Below, one piece after another: positions 1 through 5,454 of a stretch of DNA of 12,869 bases. Made by a program: the position numbers and the translations under genes. This DNA is from Calditenuis sp032249575 (GTDB lineage Archaea > Thermoproteota > Nitrososphaeria_A > Caldarchaeales > Calditenuaceae): positions 1 through 12,869 of the forward strand of contig JAVVHL010000027.1 in the NCBI GenBank assembly GCA_032249575.1. The letters run 5' to 3'. Positions within the stretch are counted from its first letter, which is position 1. Each line of letters opens with the position of its first letter. The notes under the pieces are model-generated. The model made no database searches and was not told the origin of the DNA. It was given only the letters and a program-made list of their open reading frames with translations.

Positions 1-56
1 GCGTAGACGTCGGCGACCGAGTTCCAGAGCAGGTCCCTCGGCCTCGTGTCCCTCAT
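1..56 (-). CDS. Putative class I SAM-dependent methyltransferase, N-terminal fragment
   Basis: Only the first 18 codons are inside the window; the gene runs off the left edge on the minus strand. An ATG lies one base after the TGA of the TenA-like gene, with a G-rich stretch (GGGGGTGG) just upstream that could serve as a ribosome binding site, so the two genes are almost certainly co-transcribed. The visible peptide contains LLWNSVADVYA, which resembles the first helix of UbiE-type methyltransferases (W-x-x-x-A-x-x-Y). No SAM-binding motif is visible because the sequence stops too early. The methyltransferase call is therefore a guess from a short N-terminus, whereas the presence of a translated gene here is likely from spacing and frame. 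Confidence 0.45.
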   Translation of the reverse strand, partial: MRDTRPRDLLWNSVADVY

Positions 57-57
57 C

Positions 58-702
58 TCATCCACCCCCAAGTCCCTCCCAGAAGCTCAGCTCATAGGAC
101 TGGATCAGACGGGCGAAGAACCTCATGCTCTCGGCATGCTCTGTGACGTAGCGCTCGCAGATCTGTAGGCCCCGCTCCTCGACCCAACCGGGGACCGATG
201 AGAAGAGCTCTAGGAACCCCGTCCTCTTCAGACCGTACCTCTCCCTCACGGCCTTGAGGAGCCTCGCGCAGGCAGCGGACCAGACGGGGAGGTTCACGAT
301 CAGCGCGAACGCCTGCTCTCCTGGGTTCCGATGGGCCGCGAGGAAGGCGAGGAAGTGCGTGTAATCCACCGCATGCGGGATGACCTTGAGGGAGTGGACC
401 GGTCCCTTTGTTGCCCCGAGCTCCTCGGCCATCTCTTCCAGCGCCCCCAGCGCCTCGAGGTCGGCCCTCGCGAGGTCCGCGAAGTACGCCGACTCCTCCG
501 CATGCGTCGCCCTCGCCGCCATCAGAGCGATGCTCTTGGCGTCGTGCGAGACGATGTAGAGCTGGTTCTCGACGAAGGAGCGCAGGTCTCCGAACGACAA
601 TTCGCCCCGCTCTGCCCTGAGGAGGAAACGGCAGTTGAGGACCGAGGAGTTCAGCGGCTCCAGCTCCTTCCTAACCTCCGCCAAGAGCTCCCTAGCGTTC
701 AC
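58..702 (-). CDS. TenA/PqqC-fold (heme-oxygenase-like) protein, no thiaminase cysteine
   Basis: This 214-aa all-helical protein fits the TENA/THI-4/PqqC family. Near the N-terminus it has a helix followed by RGELSFGDLRSFVENQLYIV (about residues 32-51), the family pattern of G-x-L-S, then F and Q-x-Y. The segment NLPVW (about residues 137-141) aligns with the Leu-Pro-Cys-x-Trp of TenA thiaminases, but Val replaces the catalytic Cys, so thiamine hydrolysis is unlikely. Possible roles are a PqqC/CADD-like oxidase or a binding protein; I cannot identify a complete metal-ligand set. GTG at 702 is chosen because a TATA box is centred 26 nt upstream, giving a leaderless mRNA. The alternative upstream codon at 738 would lie on the far side of that TATA box. 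The next gene downstream, a putative methyltransferase, starts one base after the stop, so the pair may act in one pathway. Confidence 0.7.
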   Translation of the reverse strand: MNARELLAEVRKELEPLNSSVLNCRFLLRAERGELSFGDLRSFVENQLYIVSHDAKSIALMAARATHAEESAYFADLARADLEALGALEEMAEELGATKGPVHSLKVIPHAVDYTHFLAFLAAHRNPGEQAFALIVNLPVWSAACARLLKAVRERYGLKRTGFLELFSSVPGWVEERGLQICERYVTEHAESMRFFARLIQSYELSFWEGLGGG

Positions 703-724
703 GGACAGACGTCCCCAGCCCGGT

Positions 725-732
725 CTATAAGC
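725..732 (-). promoter_or_regulatory. TATA box of the TenA-like gene
   Basis: The minus strand reads GCTTATAG here, centred 26 nt upstream of the GTG at 702. This spacing fits a leaderless archaeal transcript. It separates the TenA-like unit from hisB, which ends 40 bp upstream on the same strand. Confidence 0.6.
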
Positions 733-771
733 CCACACATAAGCGAACTATCAGAGGAAAGGCGCAAAGGC

Positions 772-1377
772 TCACAACGTACCCTTTGTGGACCTCGGTC
801 CGGCGAAACCGGGCTCCAAAGACCAGGCCTCCCTGAGCGCGAGGGCCAGAGCCTTGAAGGCGGCCTCGACCTTGTGGTGGGCGTTGATGCCCCTCAGGAC
901 CTCCACGTGGACCACAGCAGGCACGTTCATCGCGAGCGACCAGAGGAAGTGGTGCAGGTCCTCGGCAGCGACGTCCTCTATCCTCTCCGAAGGGTTGAGG
1001 CCGAGGTTGATCGATGCGTGGGCCCTCCTGACGAGGTCTACAGCCGCCAGCGCGAGGCTTTCGTCCATCGGCACCACCGCGTGACCGAACCTCCTGATGC
1101 CCTCCCTTTCGCCGAGCGCCTCACCTACCGCCCTCCCAAGCGCTATGGCCACGTCCTCGACGCCGTGGTGGACCAGATCCCACCTGGCCCTCACCTTGAG
1201 GTCGGACCTGCTGTGGTGGGCGAGCGTCACGAGCATGTGGTCCAGGAACCTCAGCCCCGTCGAGACCTCCGCCGACCCACTACCGTCGATGACGATCGAG
1301 ACCTCGACCTCCGTCTCCGCCGTGGACCTGCTGAACGAACCGTGCCTCCTCGAAGCCTCCAATTCCTCGCAACCCAC
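772..1377 (-). CDS. hisB: Imidazoleglycerol-phosphate dehydratase (HisB)
   Basis: HisB removes water from imidazole glycerol phosphate in histidine synthesis, using two Mn ions bound by histidines. Motifs in order for the 201-aa form: TAETEVEV near residue 20, TGLRFLDHML (residues 40-49), AHH (53-55), HHGVED (70-75), PMDESL and GINAHHKVEAAFKA (163-176). The paired HHxxE motifs are the metal ligands. Length fits the stand-alone enzyme of about 190-200 aa. One deviation: the family's GDLxxDDHHTVEDVG is shortened to WDLVHHGVEDVA. GTG at 1377 gives the usual N-terminal length; TTG 1395, with GGGGAAAG upstream, and GTG 1440 are alternatives, and no TATA box sits at the right distance from 1377. 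The gene is monocistronic here, with no other his gene in view. Confidence 0.9.
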   Translation of the reverse strand: MGCEELEASRRHGSFSRSTAETEVEVSIVIDGSGSAEVSTGLRFLDHMLVTLAHHSRSDLKVRARWDLVHHGVEDVAIALGRAVGEALGEREGIRRFGHAVVPMDESLALAAVDLVRRAHASINLGLNPSERIEDVAAEDLHHFLWSLAMNVPAVVHVEVLRGINAHHKVEAAFKALALALREAWSLEPGFAGPRSTKGTL

Positions 1378-1470
1378 TGCGCCGCGCCTATCCAACTTTC
1401 CCCTGGCCACTGGTTCCGGTCTCCGCCTGGTGACAGGCACAACCCACGCAAACCTATCTCTGGCTGATAC

Positions 1471-1478
1471 ATTTATTA
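1471..1478 (+). promoter_or_regulatory. TATA box of the 98-aa gene
   Basis: ATTTATTA is centred about 27 nt before the ATG at 1502, so the transcript is probably leaderless. The stretch 1378-1501 is shared with the divergent hisB gene and is AT-rich only at 1463-1500. The minus-strand sequence CTAATATTT at 1482-1490 may serve hisB. Confidence 0.55.
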
Positions 1479-1501
1479 GCCAAATATTAGATGGGGATAA
1501 C

Positions 1502-1798
1502 ATGCCGCTGTTCCTCGTCAGGTGCCAATTGGAGGTTCAGGGGTCTCCGGAGGTCTTCGAGGCCTTCGTGAAGACGTGCGAGCTCTGCAGCGGCCTCCAG
1601 TCGAGCGGGAAGGTCAAGGACTTCGGGGCGTTCGCCGACATGTCGGGAGGTGCCGTCATCGTCGAGGCGGAGAGCGAGGAGGAGGTGAGGAGGTTCGTCG
1701 AGTCGATGCCCGTGAAGCCCTTCGTCAGGACCGAGATCAAGCGGCTTCTCTCGCCGGAGGAGCTCAAGTCGATCGCGTCCTCCGCAAAACCGCGCTGA
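1502..1798 (+). CDS. Small muconolactone-isomerase-like (dimeric alpha/beta barrel) protein
   Basis: This 98-aa protein starts with a hydrophobic strand (LFLVRCQLEV), then a helix, GLQSSGKVKDFGAFADMSGGAVIVEAESEEE (about residues 31-61) and a C-terminal strand VRTEIKRLLS. The order strand, helix, strand-GG-strand, helix with SMPVKP, strand is that of muconolactone isomerase-like ferredoxin folds. These are usually small dimeric enzymes or binding proteins. The substrate cannot be told, and true muconolactone isomerase activity is not implied. ATG 1502 follows a TATA box by 27 nt. It is divergent from hisB and precedes the NnrS-like gene on the same strand by 104 bp, but that gene has its own promoter. 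It may be regulated apart from both. Confidence 0.6.
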   Translation: MPLFLVRCQLEVQGSPEVFEAFVKTCELCSGLQSSGKVKDFGAFADMSGGAVIVEAESEEEVRRFVESMPVKPFVRTEIKRLLSPEELKSIASSAKPR

Positions 1799-1853
1799 CA
1801 GGGTCTGAAGCCCTTCCAACCCAGAGCAGATCTGAGAACCCCACTCCTAACTC

Positions 1854-1884
1854 CTGTTATATCGTTGACCAAGACTTATAACAG
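1854..1884 (+). promoter_or_regulatory. NnrS-like promoter: TATA box within an 8-bp inverted repeat
   Basis: CTTATAA at 1875-1881 is the TATA box, 25 nt before the GTG at 1903. It overlaps the right arm of a perfect inverted repeat, CTGTTATA (1854-1861) and TATAACAG (1877-1884), separated by 15 bp. The arms are about two helical turns apart, as expected for a dimeric regulator binding one face of the DNA. Binding would block TBP, so repression is the simplest reading. This is an inference from symmetry only. Confidence 0.45.
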
Positions 1885-1902
1885 CTTTGTCGGACCCACG
1901 AC

Positions 1903-3132
1903 GTGACGATGGCAGACGTTTCTGAGAAGATGAGGTCGAACAGGAAAGTGGCGATTCCCGGAATAGCGGCTGCCACAATCGCCGCTGTGATAGGTGCTGT
2001 CTTCGGAGCCCTCTGGTTGATGGCGCTCTCCGGAACGATTTCCTCGCTGACCCTCACGACCTCGCATCCGATGCTGATGCTGTACGGATTCGTCTACGGC
2101 TTCGTCCTCAGCGTCGCTTCGCTCTTGGTTCCGAGGTTCAGGAACGCCGACCCTTCGAGGCACACGAAGCTCAGGCTCCTATCGGTGATAGCGGTCGTCG
2201 CTGGAGCGATAGCCAGGTCTCTGTCAGGGCAAGGTACGCCGATATCGACAGCCGCGCTCATCGTCTCTGCTGCAGGCGCTGCCTCGATGGCATTCTACGT
2301 CTTCAAGACGATCGGGCTTCCCCGTGGACCTCTGGGTGCCTCAGACCCTCTGCTCCAGCTTTCGGTGGCGGTGATGGTTCTGGTGCTGGTCCTCCACGCT
2401 TTCCTAGAGCGCTCCGGTGCCGCTCCCTTCACGACGCCAGGTTTCCTGAACCTCTCGCTCTTCGGAGCCGTCGGGTCGATGGTCCTCGCGGTGGGGATCA
2501 AGACCGTCCACTTCAGGGTCGACCTCAGGCTCAGGAGGGGAGTCTGGTGGTGGATCTCTCCCCTCCAGGTCATAGGCTCTACACTCTCAGTCGCAGCGGT
2601 GCTCTCTGGTGACAGGGTCGTAGAGCTGCTCGGCACGGTCTTTTTCGCCGCCGCGCTCCTGCTGTGGGTCCACTCGGTCGACGCGCTGAGGGTCGTGAGG
2701 TCAGGCGTCCAGTACTCGAGGATGAACGAGAGGGACAGGAAGCGCTACGAGTACTTCGCCGTGCACTTCGTCATCGCAGTGTTGTGGGGCCTCTCGTCTT
2801 CCGTCTTCTCCGTCCTCTACTCGTTGAGCTCGATGACCTCTGGCGCCCTTTGGTACGGATTCAGAGACGCGGCCATACACTCCTTCACCGTCGGCTTCGT
2901 AGGCAACATGATCCTGGCCTACGCCCCGATAATGCTACCAGGTCTCCTCACGGGGAAGACTCCGTACATCGGCCTCAGCTTCTGGCCGGCCGCATACCTG
3001 AACCTCGGGAACGCCCTGAGGACAGCGTGGTTCCTGACAGGGATCGGAGGGCCGGCGGTCCCGGTTCTCGCTTCAGCGCTCTACCTCTCCTCGATCGCAC
3101 ACGCACTCCACATGATGCACTCTCTCCGGTGA
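1903..3132 (+). CDS. NnrS-like (heme-copper oxidase subunit I-like) 12-helix membrane protein
   Basis: The 409-aa product is an integral membrane protein with about twelve hydrophobic segments (near 17-42, 55-76, 92-107, 115-135, 150-168, 180-200, 217-235, 241-258, 287-308, 324-347, 357-378, 384-404). Two segments carry family-like signatures: TSHPMLMLYGFVYGF (His55) and AIHSFTVGFVGNMILAYAP (His326). They recall the histidine-bearing helices of NnrS and related oxidase-I-like proteins, which bind heme and protect against or respond to nitric oxide. Other membrane histidines are at 203, 257, 288, 400 and 403. GTG 1903 (residue 1) gives a leaderless transcript; ATG 1909, two codons later, is possible. 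The neighbours do not show denitrification genes, so the ligand and role remain open. Confidence 0.6.
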   Translation: MTMADVSEKMRSNRKVAIPGIAAATIAAVIGAVFGALWLMALSGTISSLTLTTSHPMLMLYGFVYGFVLSVASLLVPRFRNADPSRHTKLRLLSVIAVVAGAIARSLSGQGTPISTAALIVSAAGAASMAFYVFKTIGLPRGPLGASDPLLQLSVAVMVLVLVLHAFLERSGAAPFTTPGFLNLSLFGAVGSMVLAVGIKTVHFRVDLRLRRGVWWWISPLQVIGSTLSVAAVLSGDRVVELLGTVFFAAALLLWVHSVDALRVVRSGVQYSRMNERDRKRYEYFAVHFVIAVLWGLSSSVFSVLYSLSSMTSGALWYGFRDAAIHSFTVGFVGNMILAYAPIMLPGLLTGKTPYIGLSFWPAAYLNLGNALRTAWFLTGIGGPAVPVLASALYLSSIAHALHMMHSLR

Positions 3133-3144
3133 AGGGGCACAACC

Positions 3145-3150
3145 AAAAAA
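3145..3150 (-). terminator. Oligo-T terminator after the PqqD-like gene
   Basis: Six Ts on the minus strand lie 33 nt beyond the TGA of the PqqD-like gene. Archaeal terminators are often just T-runs. The same 50-bp gap also separates the convergent NnrS-like gene, which has no clear T-run on its own strand. Confidence 0.4.
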
Positions 3151-3182
3151 CAGATTCGCTAACTGAGCTTAGGGTTCTGGAC

Positions 3183-3443
3183 TCACGCTAACAGCTCCGC
3201 TTGGATCAGCTGCTCTGCGAGATCCGCTATGGCCTGCCTGATCTCCTCCGGGTCTATCTGCAGCTCCCTCGAGACCTCCTCCACGACCTCGTCGACGGTC
3301 TTGTCCTCGAACAGGCTCCAGACGGCTATGACCGACTCGTTCACCCTGTACGCCACGCCGTTCTCGTTCACCAACAGAAGCTCGCCCTCAGGGGTCTCCA
3401 TGATGTGACCCTTGTGGGTGAGCCTCCTCTGGGCCGTTCCCAT
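3183..3443 (-). CDS. Stand-alone PqqD-like (RRE-fold) protein
   Basis: The 86-aa product matches the PqqD pattern: an N-terminal beta region ending in GELLLVNENGVAYRVNESVI, then a helix AVWSLFEDKTVDEVVEEVSREL and a final helix ending EQLIQAELL. In the family the strand part forms a winged-helix RiPP recognition element that presents a leader peptide to a radical-SAM enzyme. No radical-SAM enzyme, precursor peptide or other pqq gene is visible in the window, so PQQ synthesis is not supported. The TATA box is 28 nt upstream of ATG 3443, giving a leaderless mRNA. Related small proteins in archaea are common and uncharacterised. The fold is fairly sure; the function is unknown. Confidence 0.7.
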   Translation of the reverse strand: MGTAQRRLTHKGHIMETPEGELLLVNENGVAYRVNESVIAVWSLFEDKTVDEVVEEVSRELQIDPEEIRQAIADLAEQLIQAELLA

Positions 3444-3466
3444 TGTAACCGTTGTATGAACTGCCT

Positions 3467-3475
3467 GTTAAAAAA
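3467..3475 (-). promoter_or_regulatory. TATA box of PqqD-like gene, doubling as T6 terminator of prmC-like gene
   Basis: The minus strand reads TTTTTTAAC, 28 nt before ATG 3443 and 14 nt after the stop of the methyltransferase gene at 3489. The T6 run would end the aRF1-methyltransferase transcript while the same bases form the TATA box of the next gene. Both roles are inferred from position. Confidence 0.5.
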
Positions 3476-3488
3476 TGCTATTGCCGGA

Positions 3489-4097
3489 TCACAGTGCGGG
3501 CACACCACATTTGACTTTCAAGCAGACGATGTCCTCGAAGAAGACGTGCCTCTTTCCGAGGACCGTGACGGAGAGACCCAGGTCGCGGAGCTCTCCGACG
3601 AACCCTTCGAGGTCCGAGAGGGAGGAGGCGATCAGGTATGCCTCCCATTCCGGGACTAGGAGGTCGAGGGCCGAAGAGATCAGGTCCCGTGCGAACTCGG
3701 TGCCCTTCGGACCTGAGTGGACGGTCCGGTCGAAGGGCTCGTCGCCTGAATAGGGGAGGTAAGGAGGGTTGGAGGCCAGCAGCTCTATCCTGCAGCCCGG
3801 TCTCAGGAACGAGAGCTTGTCAGCGGCAACCGTCTCGACCCTTTCCAACCTCTCCCTCAGCCTCGAGCGGAGCTCGAGAAGGGCATCGACGTCCACGTCT
3901 ACCGCCAGCACCTCATCCGCAAGGCCGAGCAGGACCTCGGTCACCGCTCCGGTACCGCATCCGACGTCGACGGCCCTCGAGACTCTTGCACCTCTATCGG
4001 AGAGGAGGCAGTCGATGAGGAGCCAGGTGTCCTCAGCCGGCCTGTACGGAGCGTGACCTCGAACGCCCCGATCGGAAGCGGAGGGACATGCGCTCAT
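3489..4097 (-). CDS. HemK/PrmC/Mtq2-like release-factor glutamine methyltransferase
   Basis: This 202-aa enzyme belongs to the N5-glutamine methyltransferases that modify the GGQ glutamine of class-I release factors. It shows YRPAEDTWLLIDCL (residues 18-31), a hallmark of the short archaeal/eukaryotic Mtq2 branch, SAM motif I DVGCGTG (44-50), the acidic VDVDVD (66-71) and catalytic NPPY (110-113). There is no N-terminal PrmC helical domain, as expected for Mtq2. In eukaryotes and haloarchaea Mtq2 works with Trm112; no Trm112 gene is in the window. Its ATG overlaps the aRF1 stop by ATGA, so the two are translationally coupled. That context strongly supports aRF1 as its substrate. Confidence 0.85.
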   Translation of the reverse strand: MSACPSASDRGVRGHAPYRPAEDTWLLIDCLLSDRGARVSRAVDVGCGTGAVTEVLLGLADEVLAVDVDVDALLELRSRLRERLERVETVAADKLSFLRPGCRIELLASNPPYLPYSGDEPFDRTVHSGPKGTEFARDLISSALDLLVPEWEAYLIASSLSDLEGFVGELRDLGLSVTVLGKRHVFFEDIVCLKVKCGVPAL

Positions 4098-5341
4098 TGC
4101 CTCGCGGACTTCAGGACGCCAGCTATGCCTCCGAACATCCTGAGGAACATCTCGCCGGCCTCATGCTCCTTCGAGATCAGCTCGACCTTCGTGCCGACTC
4201 TCTCGGCTTCCCTGATCAGCACGTCCACGAGAGGCTCCTCGCCCTTGTTGACCAGCGCCACGTTGCCGCACTTCGGGCAGGGTTCGCCGAGCTTCTTAGG
4301 AAGGATTGATACCATCTCGTCGGAGGAGAGCACGACCTTCTCGACGTGGCCGCACTTGGTGCACTCCAGCGTAACCTCGTACCTGTCCAGCTCCTCCACC
4401 ACCAGCAGCTCCCTCAGCTCACCTCGTGAGAGGGCCTCCCTGACCTGACGCTCTCCGTAGACGACGCCCGATCCGTTGACCGCGAGCCTCATGACGTTGT
4501 CGACTAGCCTCCTTTCCTCGACGAGCCTCAGCTCCCTCAGCTCCTCCGCCGCCCTCTCTACCGCCTCCCTCACCCCCTCCTCTCCCGAGTAGGACGTGTC
4601 GACGATCTTCACCTTGTCCCTCAGCGTGTAGTGGAGGTATCCTCCCTCGGCGAAGATCTCCTTCGTAGGCCCCGGTCCTGCTATGATGACGGCCTTCAGC
4701 TCAGGGTAAGAGAGGAAGATCTCGTTGGCGTGCTCGCCCACCCTCTTGTAGTACTCCTCGAGCGCCTGGTCCCTGAGCCTCTCGAAACGCCTCGCCGACT
4801 GGCCTCCTGCGCTGTGCTTCCCAGGTACGCCGGAGGTGTACGTCTTCAGCTCCACCACCTTCCTCCCCTTCAGGACCGCGATGGCCGCCTCCTCGTTGTC
4901 TATCACCAGAACGCCGTAGACGTCCCTCTCCTTCAGCAGGTCCTTCAGCGGCTCGAGGTAGAACTTGCTGTCGCAGCGGTAGAGGAAGATGTTGATCGGC
5001 TCCGGCGGTATGACGTCATAGACCTCGATCTTCTCCGTCCCCGGCCCTTCCTCCGGGATGGCGCCGCTGAAGACGATGAGGCCGTTCGGCCCGATCTCCC
5101 TGTAGAGCTTGAGCCTCTGGATGGCGCTCTCTATGGCGGCCATCACGTTCTTCCGCGTAGTCTTCGACTTGATGTTCGCGGCCGTCGCGTACTCCTGCCT
5201 CAGGTATCCGATCACCTCGTCGACCCGCTTCCCTGGCGGAATGTACAGCGTCACCAGCTCGGTCCCTCTGCCCTCCTTCTTCTCCAGCTGTTCTATGAAG
5301 CGCTTGAACTTGTAAATGGAAACCGAGTCCTTGCTGGACAT
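4094..5341 (-). CDS. prf1: Peptide chain release factor aRF1
   Basis: aRF1 recognises all three stop codons and triggers peptide release on the archaeal ribosome. In the 415-aa form, stop-codon recognition motifs TAANIKSK (residues 53-60) and YRCDSKF (121-127) form the N-domain signature. The catalytic loop SGVPGKHSAGGQSARRF holds GGQ at 179-181. The C-domain has a zinc-finger-like pair, CTKC (327-330) and CPKC (355-358). Length fits the family. ATG 5341 is preferred; GTG 5350 is three codons upstream in the same frame. The strongest TATA box is about 105 nt upstream, leaving room for an in-frame 18-codon ORF that ends in UAG just before GTG 5350. The methyltransferase for its GGQ motif follows with an ATGA overlap. 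Confidence 0.95.
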   Translation of the reverse strand: MSSKDSVSIYKFKRFIEQLEKKEGRGTELVTLYIPPGKRVDEVIGYLRQEYATAANIKSKTTRKNVMAAIESAIQRLKLYREIGPNGLIVFSGAIPEEGPGTEKIEVYDVIPPEPINIFLYRCDSKFYLEPLKDLLKERDVYGVLVIDNEEAAIAVLKGRKVVELKTYTSGVPGKHSAGGQSARRFERLRDQALEEYYKRVGEHANEIFLSYPELKAVIIAGPGPTKEIFAEGGYLHYTLRDKVKIVDTSYSGEEGVREAVERAAEELRELRLVEERRLVDNVMRLAVNGSGVVYGERQVREALSRGELRELLVVEELDRYEVTLECTKCGHVEKVVLSSDEMVSILPKKLGEPCPKCGNVALVNKGEEPLVDVLIREAERVGTKVELISKEHEAGEMFLRMFGGIAGVLKSARQ

Positions 5342-5353
5342 GGCTGCCACACC

Positions 5354-5410
5354 CTACTGCTGAGACGCCGTTGGTAACTTCCCTACCTCGGGGTGCGAAG
5401 CGTGAGCCAT
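5354..5410 (-). CDS. Upstream ORF (18 codons, UAG stop) in frame with aRF1
   Basis: Between the TATA box at 5443-5450 and aRF1 lies ATG 5410, encoding MAHASHPEVGKLPTASQQ and stopping at TAG (5356-5354). It is in the same frame as aRF1, with only four codons between the UAG and ATG 5341. The predicted transcription start, about 26 nt from the TATA box, lies roughly 10 nt before this ATG, and GGAGAGG directly precedes it. Readthrough of the UAG would give aRF1 a 22-residue N-terminal extension. A leader that senses release-factor level is possible, as bacterial prfB senses RF2 through its own stop codon. Translation is not proven, and the ORF could be a chance open stretch of leader. Confidence 0.4.
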   Translation of the reverse strand: MAHASHPEVGKLPTASQQ

Positions 5411-5442
5411 CCTCTCCGGTCCAACGAATGTCCCAGCGAGTT

Positions 5443-5450
5443 CTTATAAA
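5443..5450 (-). promoter_or_regulatory. TATA box of the aRF1 operon
   Basis: The minus strand reads TTTATAAG, preceded by the purine-rich GAGATC. No plus-strand gene follows it, so it most likely drives aRF1. The predicted start is near 5420, about 80 nt before ATG 5341, so unlike most promoters here this one gives a leader. A weaker AAGTTACC at 5374-5381 could drive a leaderless form starting at GTG 5350. Confidence 0.55.
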
Positions 5451-5454
5451 GATC

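Noticed and set aside
331..1467. A 378-codon plus-strand open frame across the TenA-like and hisB genes
   Set aside because: It is antisense to two recognisable genes, Arg/Pro-rich and without any domain. It is an effect of GC-rich codons on the opposite strand.
3183..3443. PQQ biosynthesis cluster, with PqqD-like and PqqC-like genes in one window
   Set aside because: The two genes are 2.5 kb apart in separate units and there is no pqqA, pqqB or pqqE. Each belongs to a broad fold family.
5354..5356. UAG read as pyrrolysine to give an extended aRF1
   Set aside because: There is no pyl gene or methylamine methyltransferase in view, and aRF1 already starts with a full N-domain at ATG 5341. A regulatory stop is the simpler reading.
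5443..5450. Plus-strand promoter from the near-symmetric TATA sequence
   Set aside because: No plus-strand gene follows; the downstream plus-strand frames are shadows of the minus-strand fusion gene.
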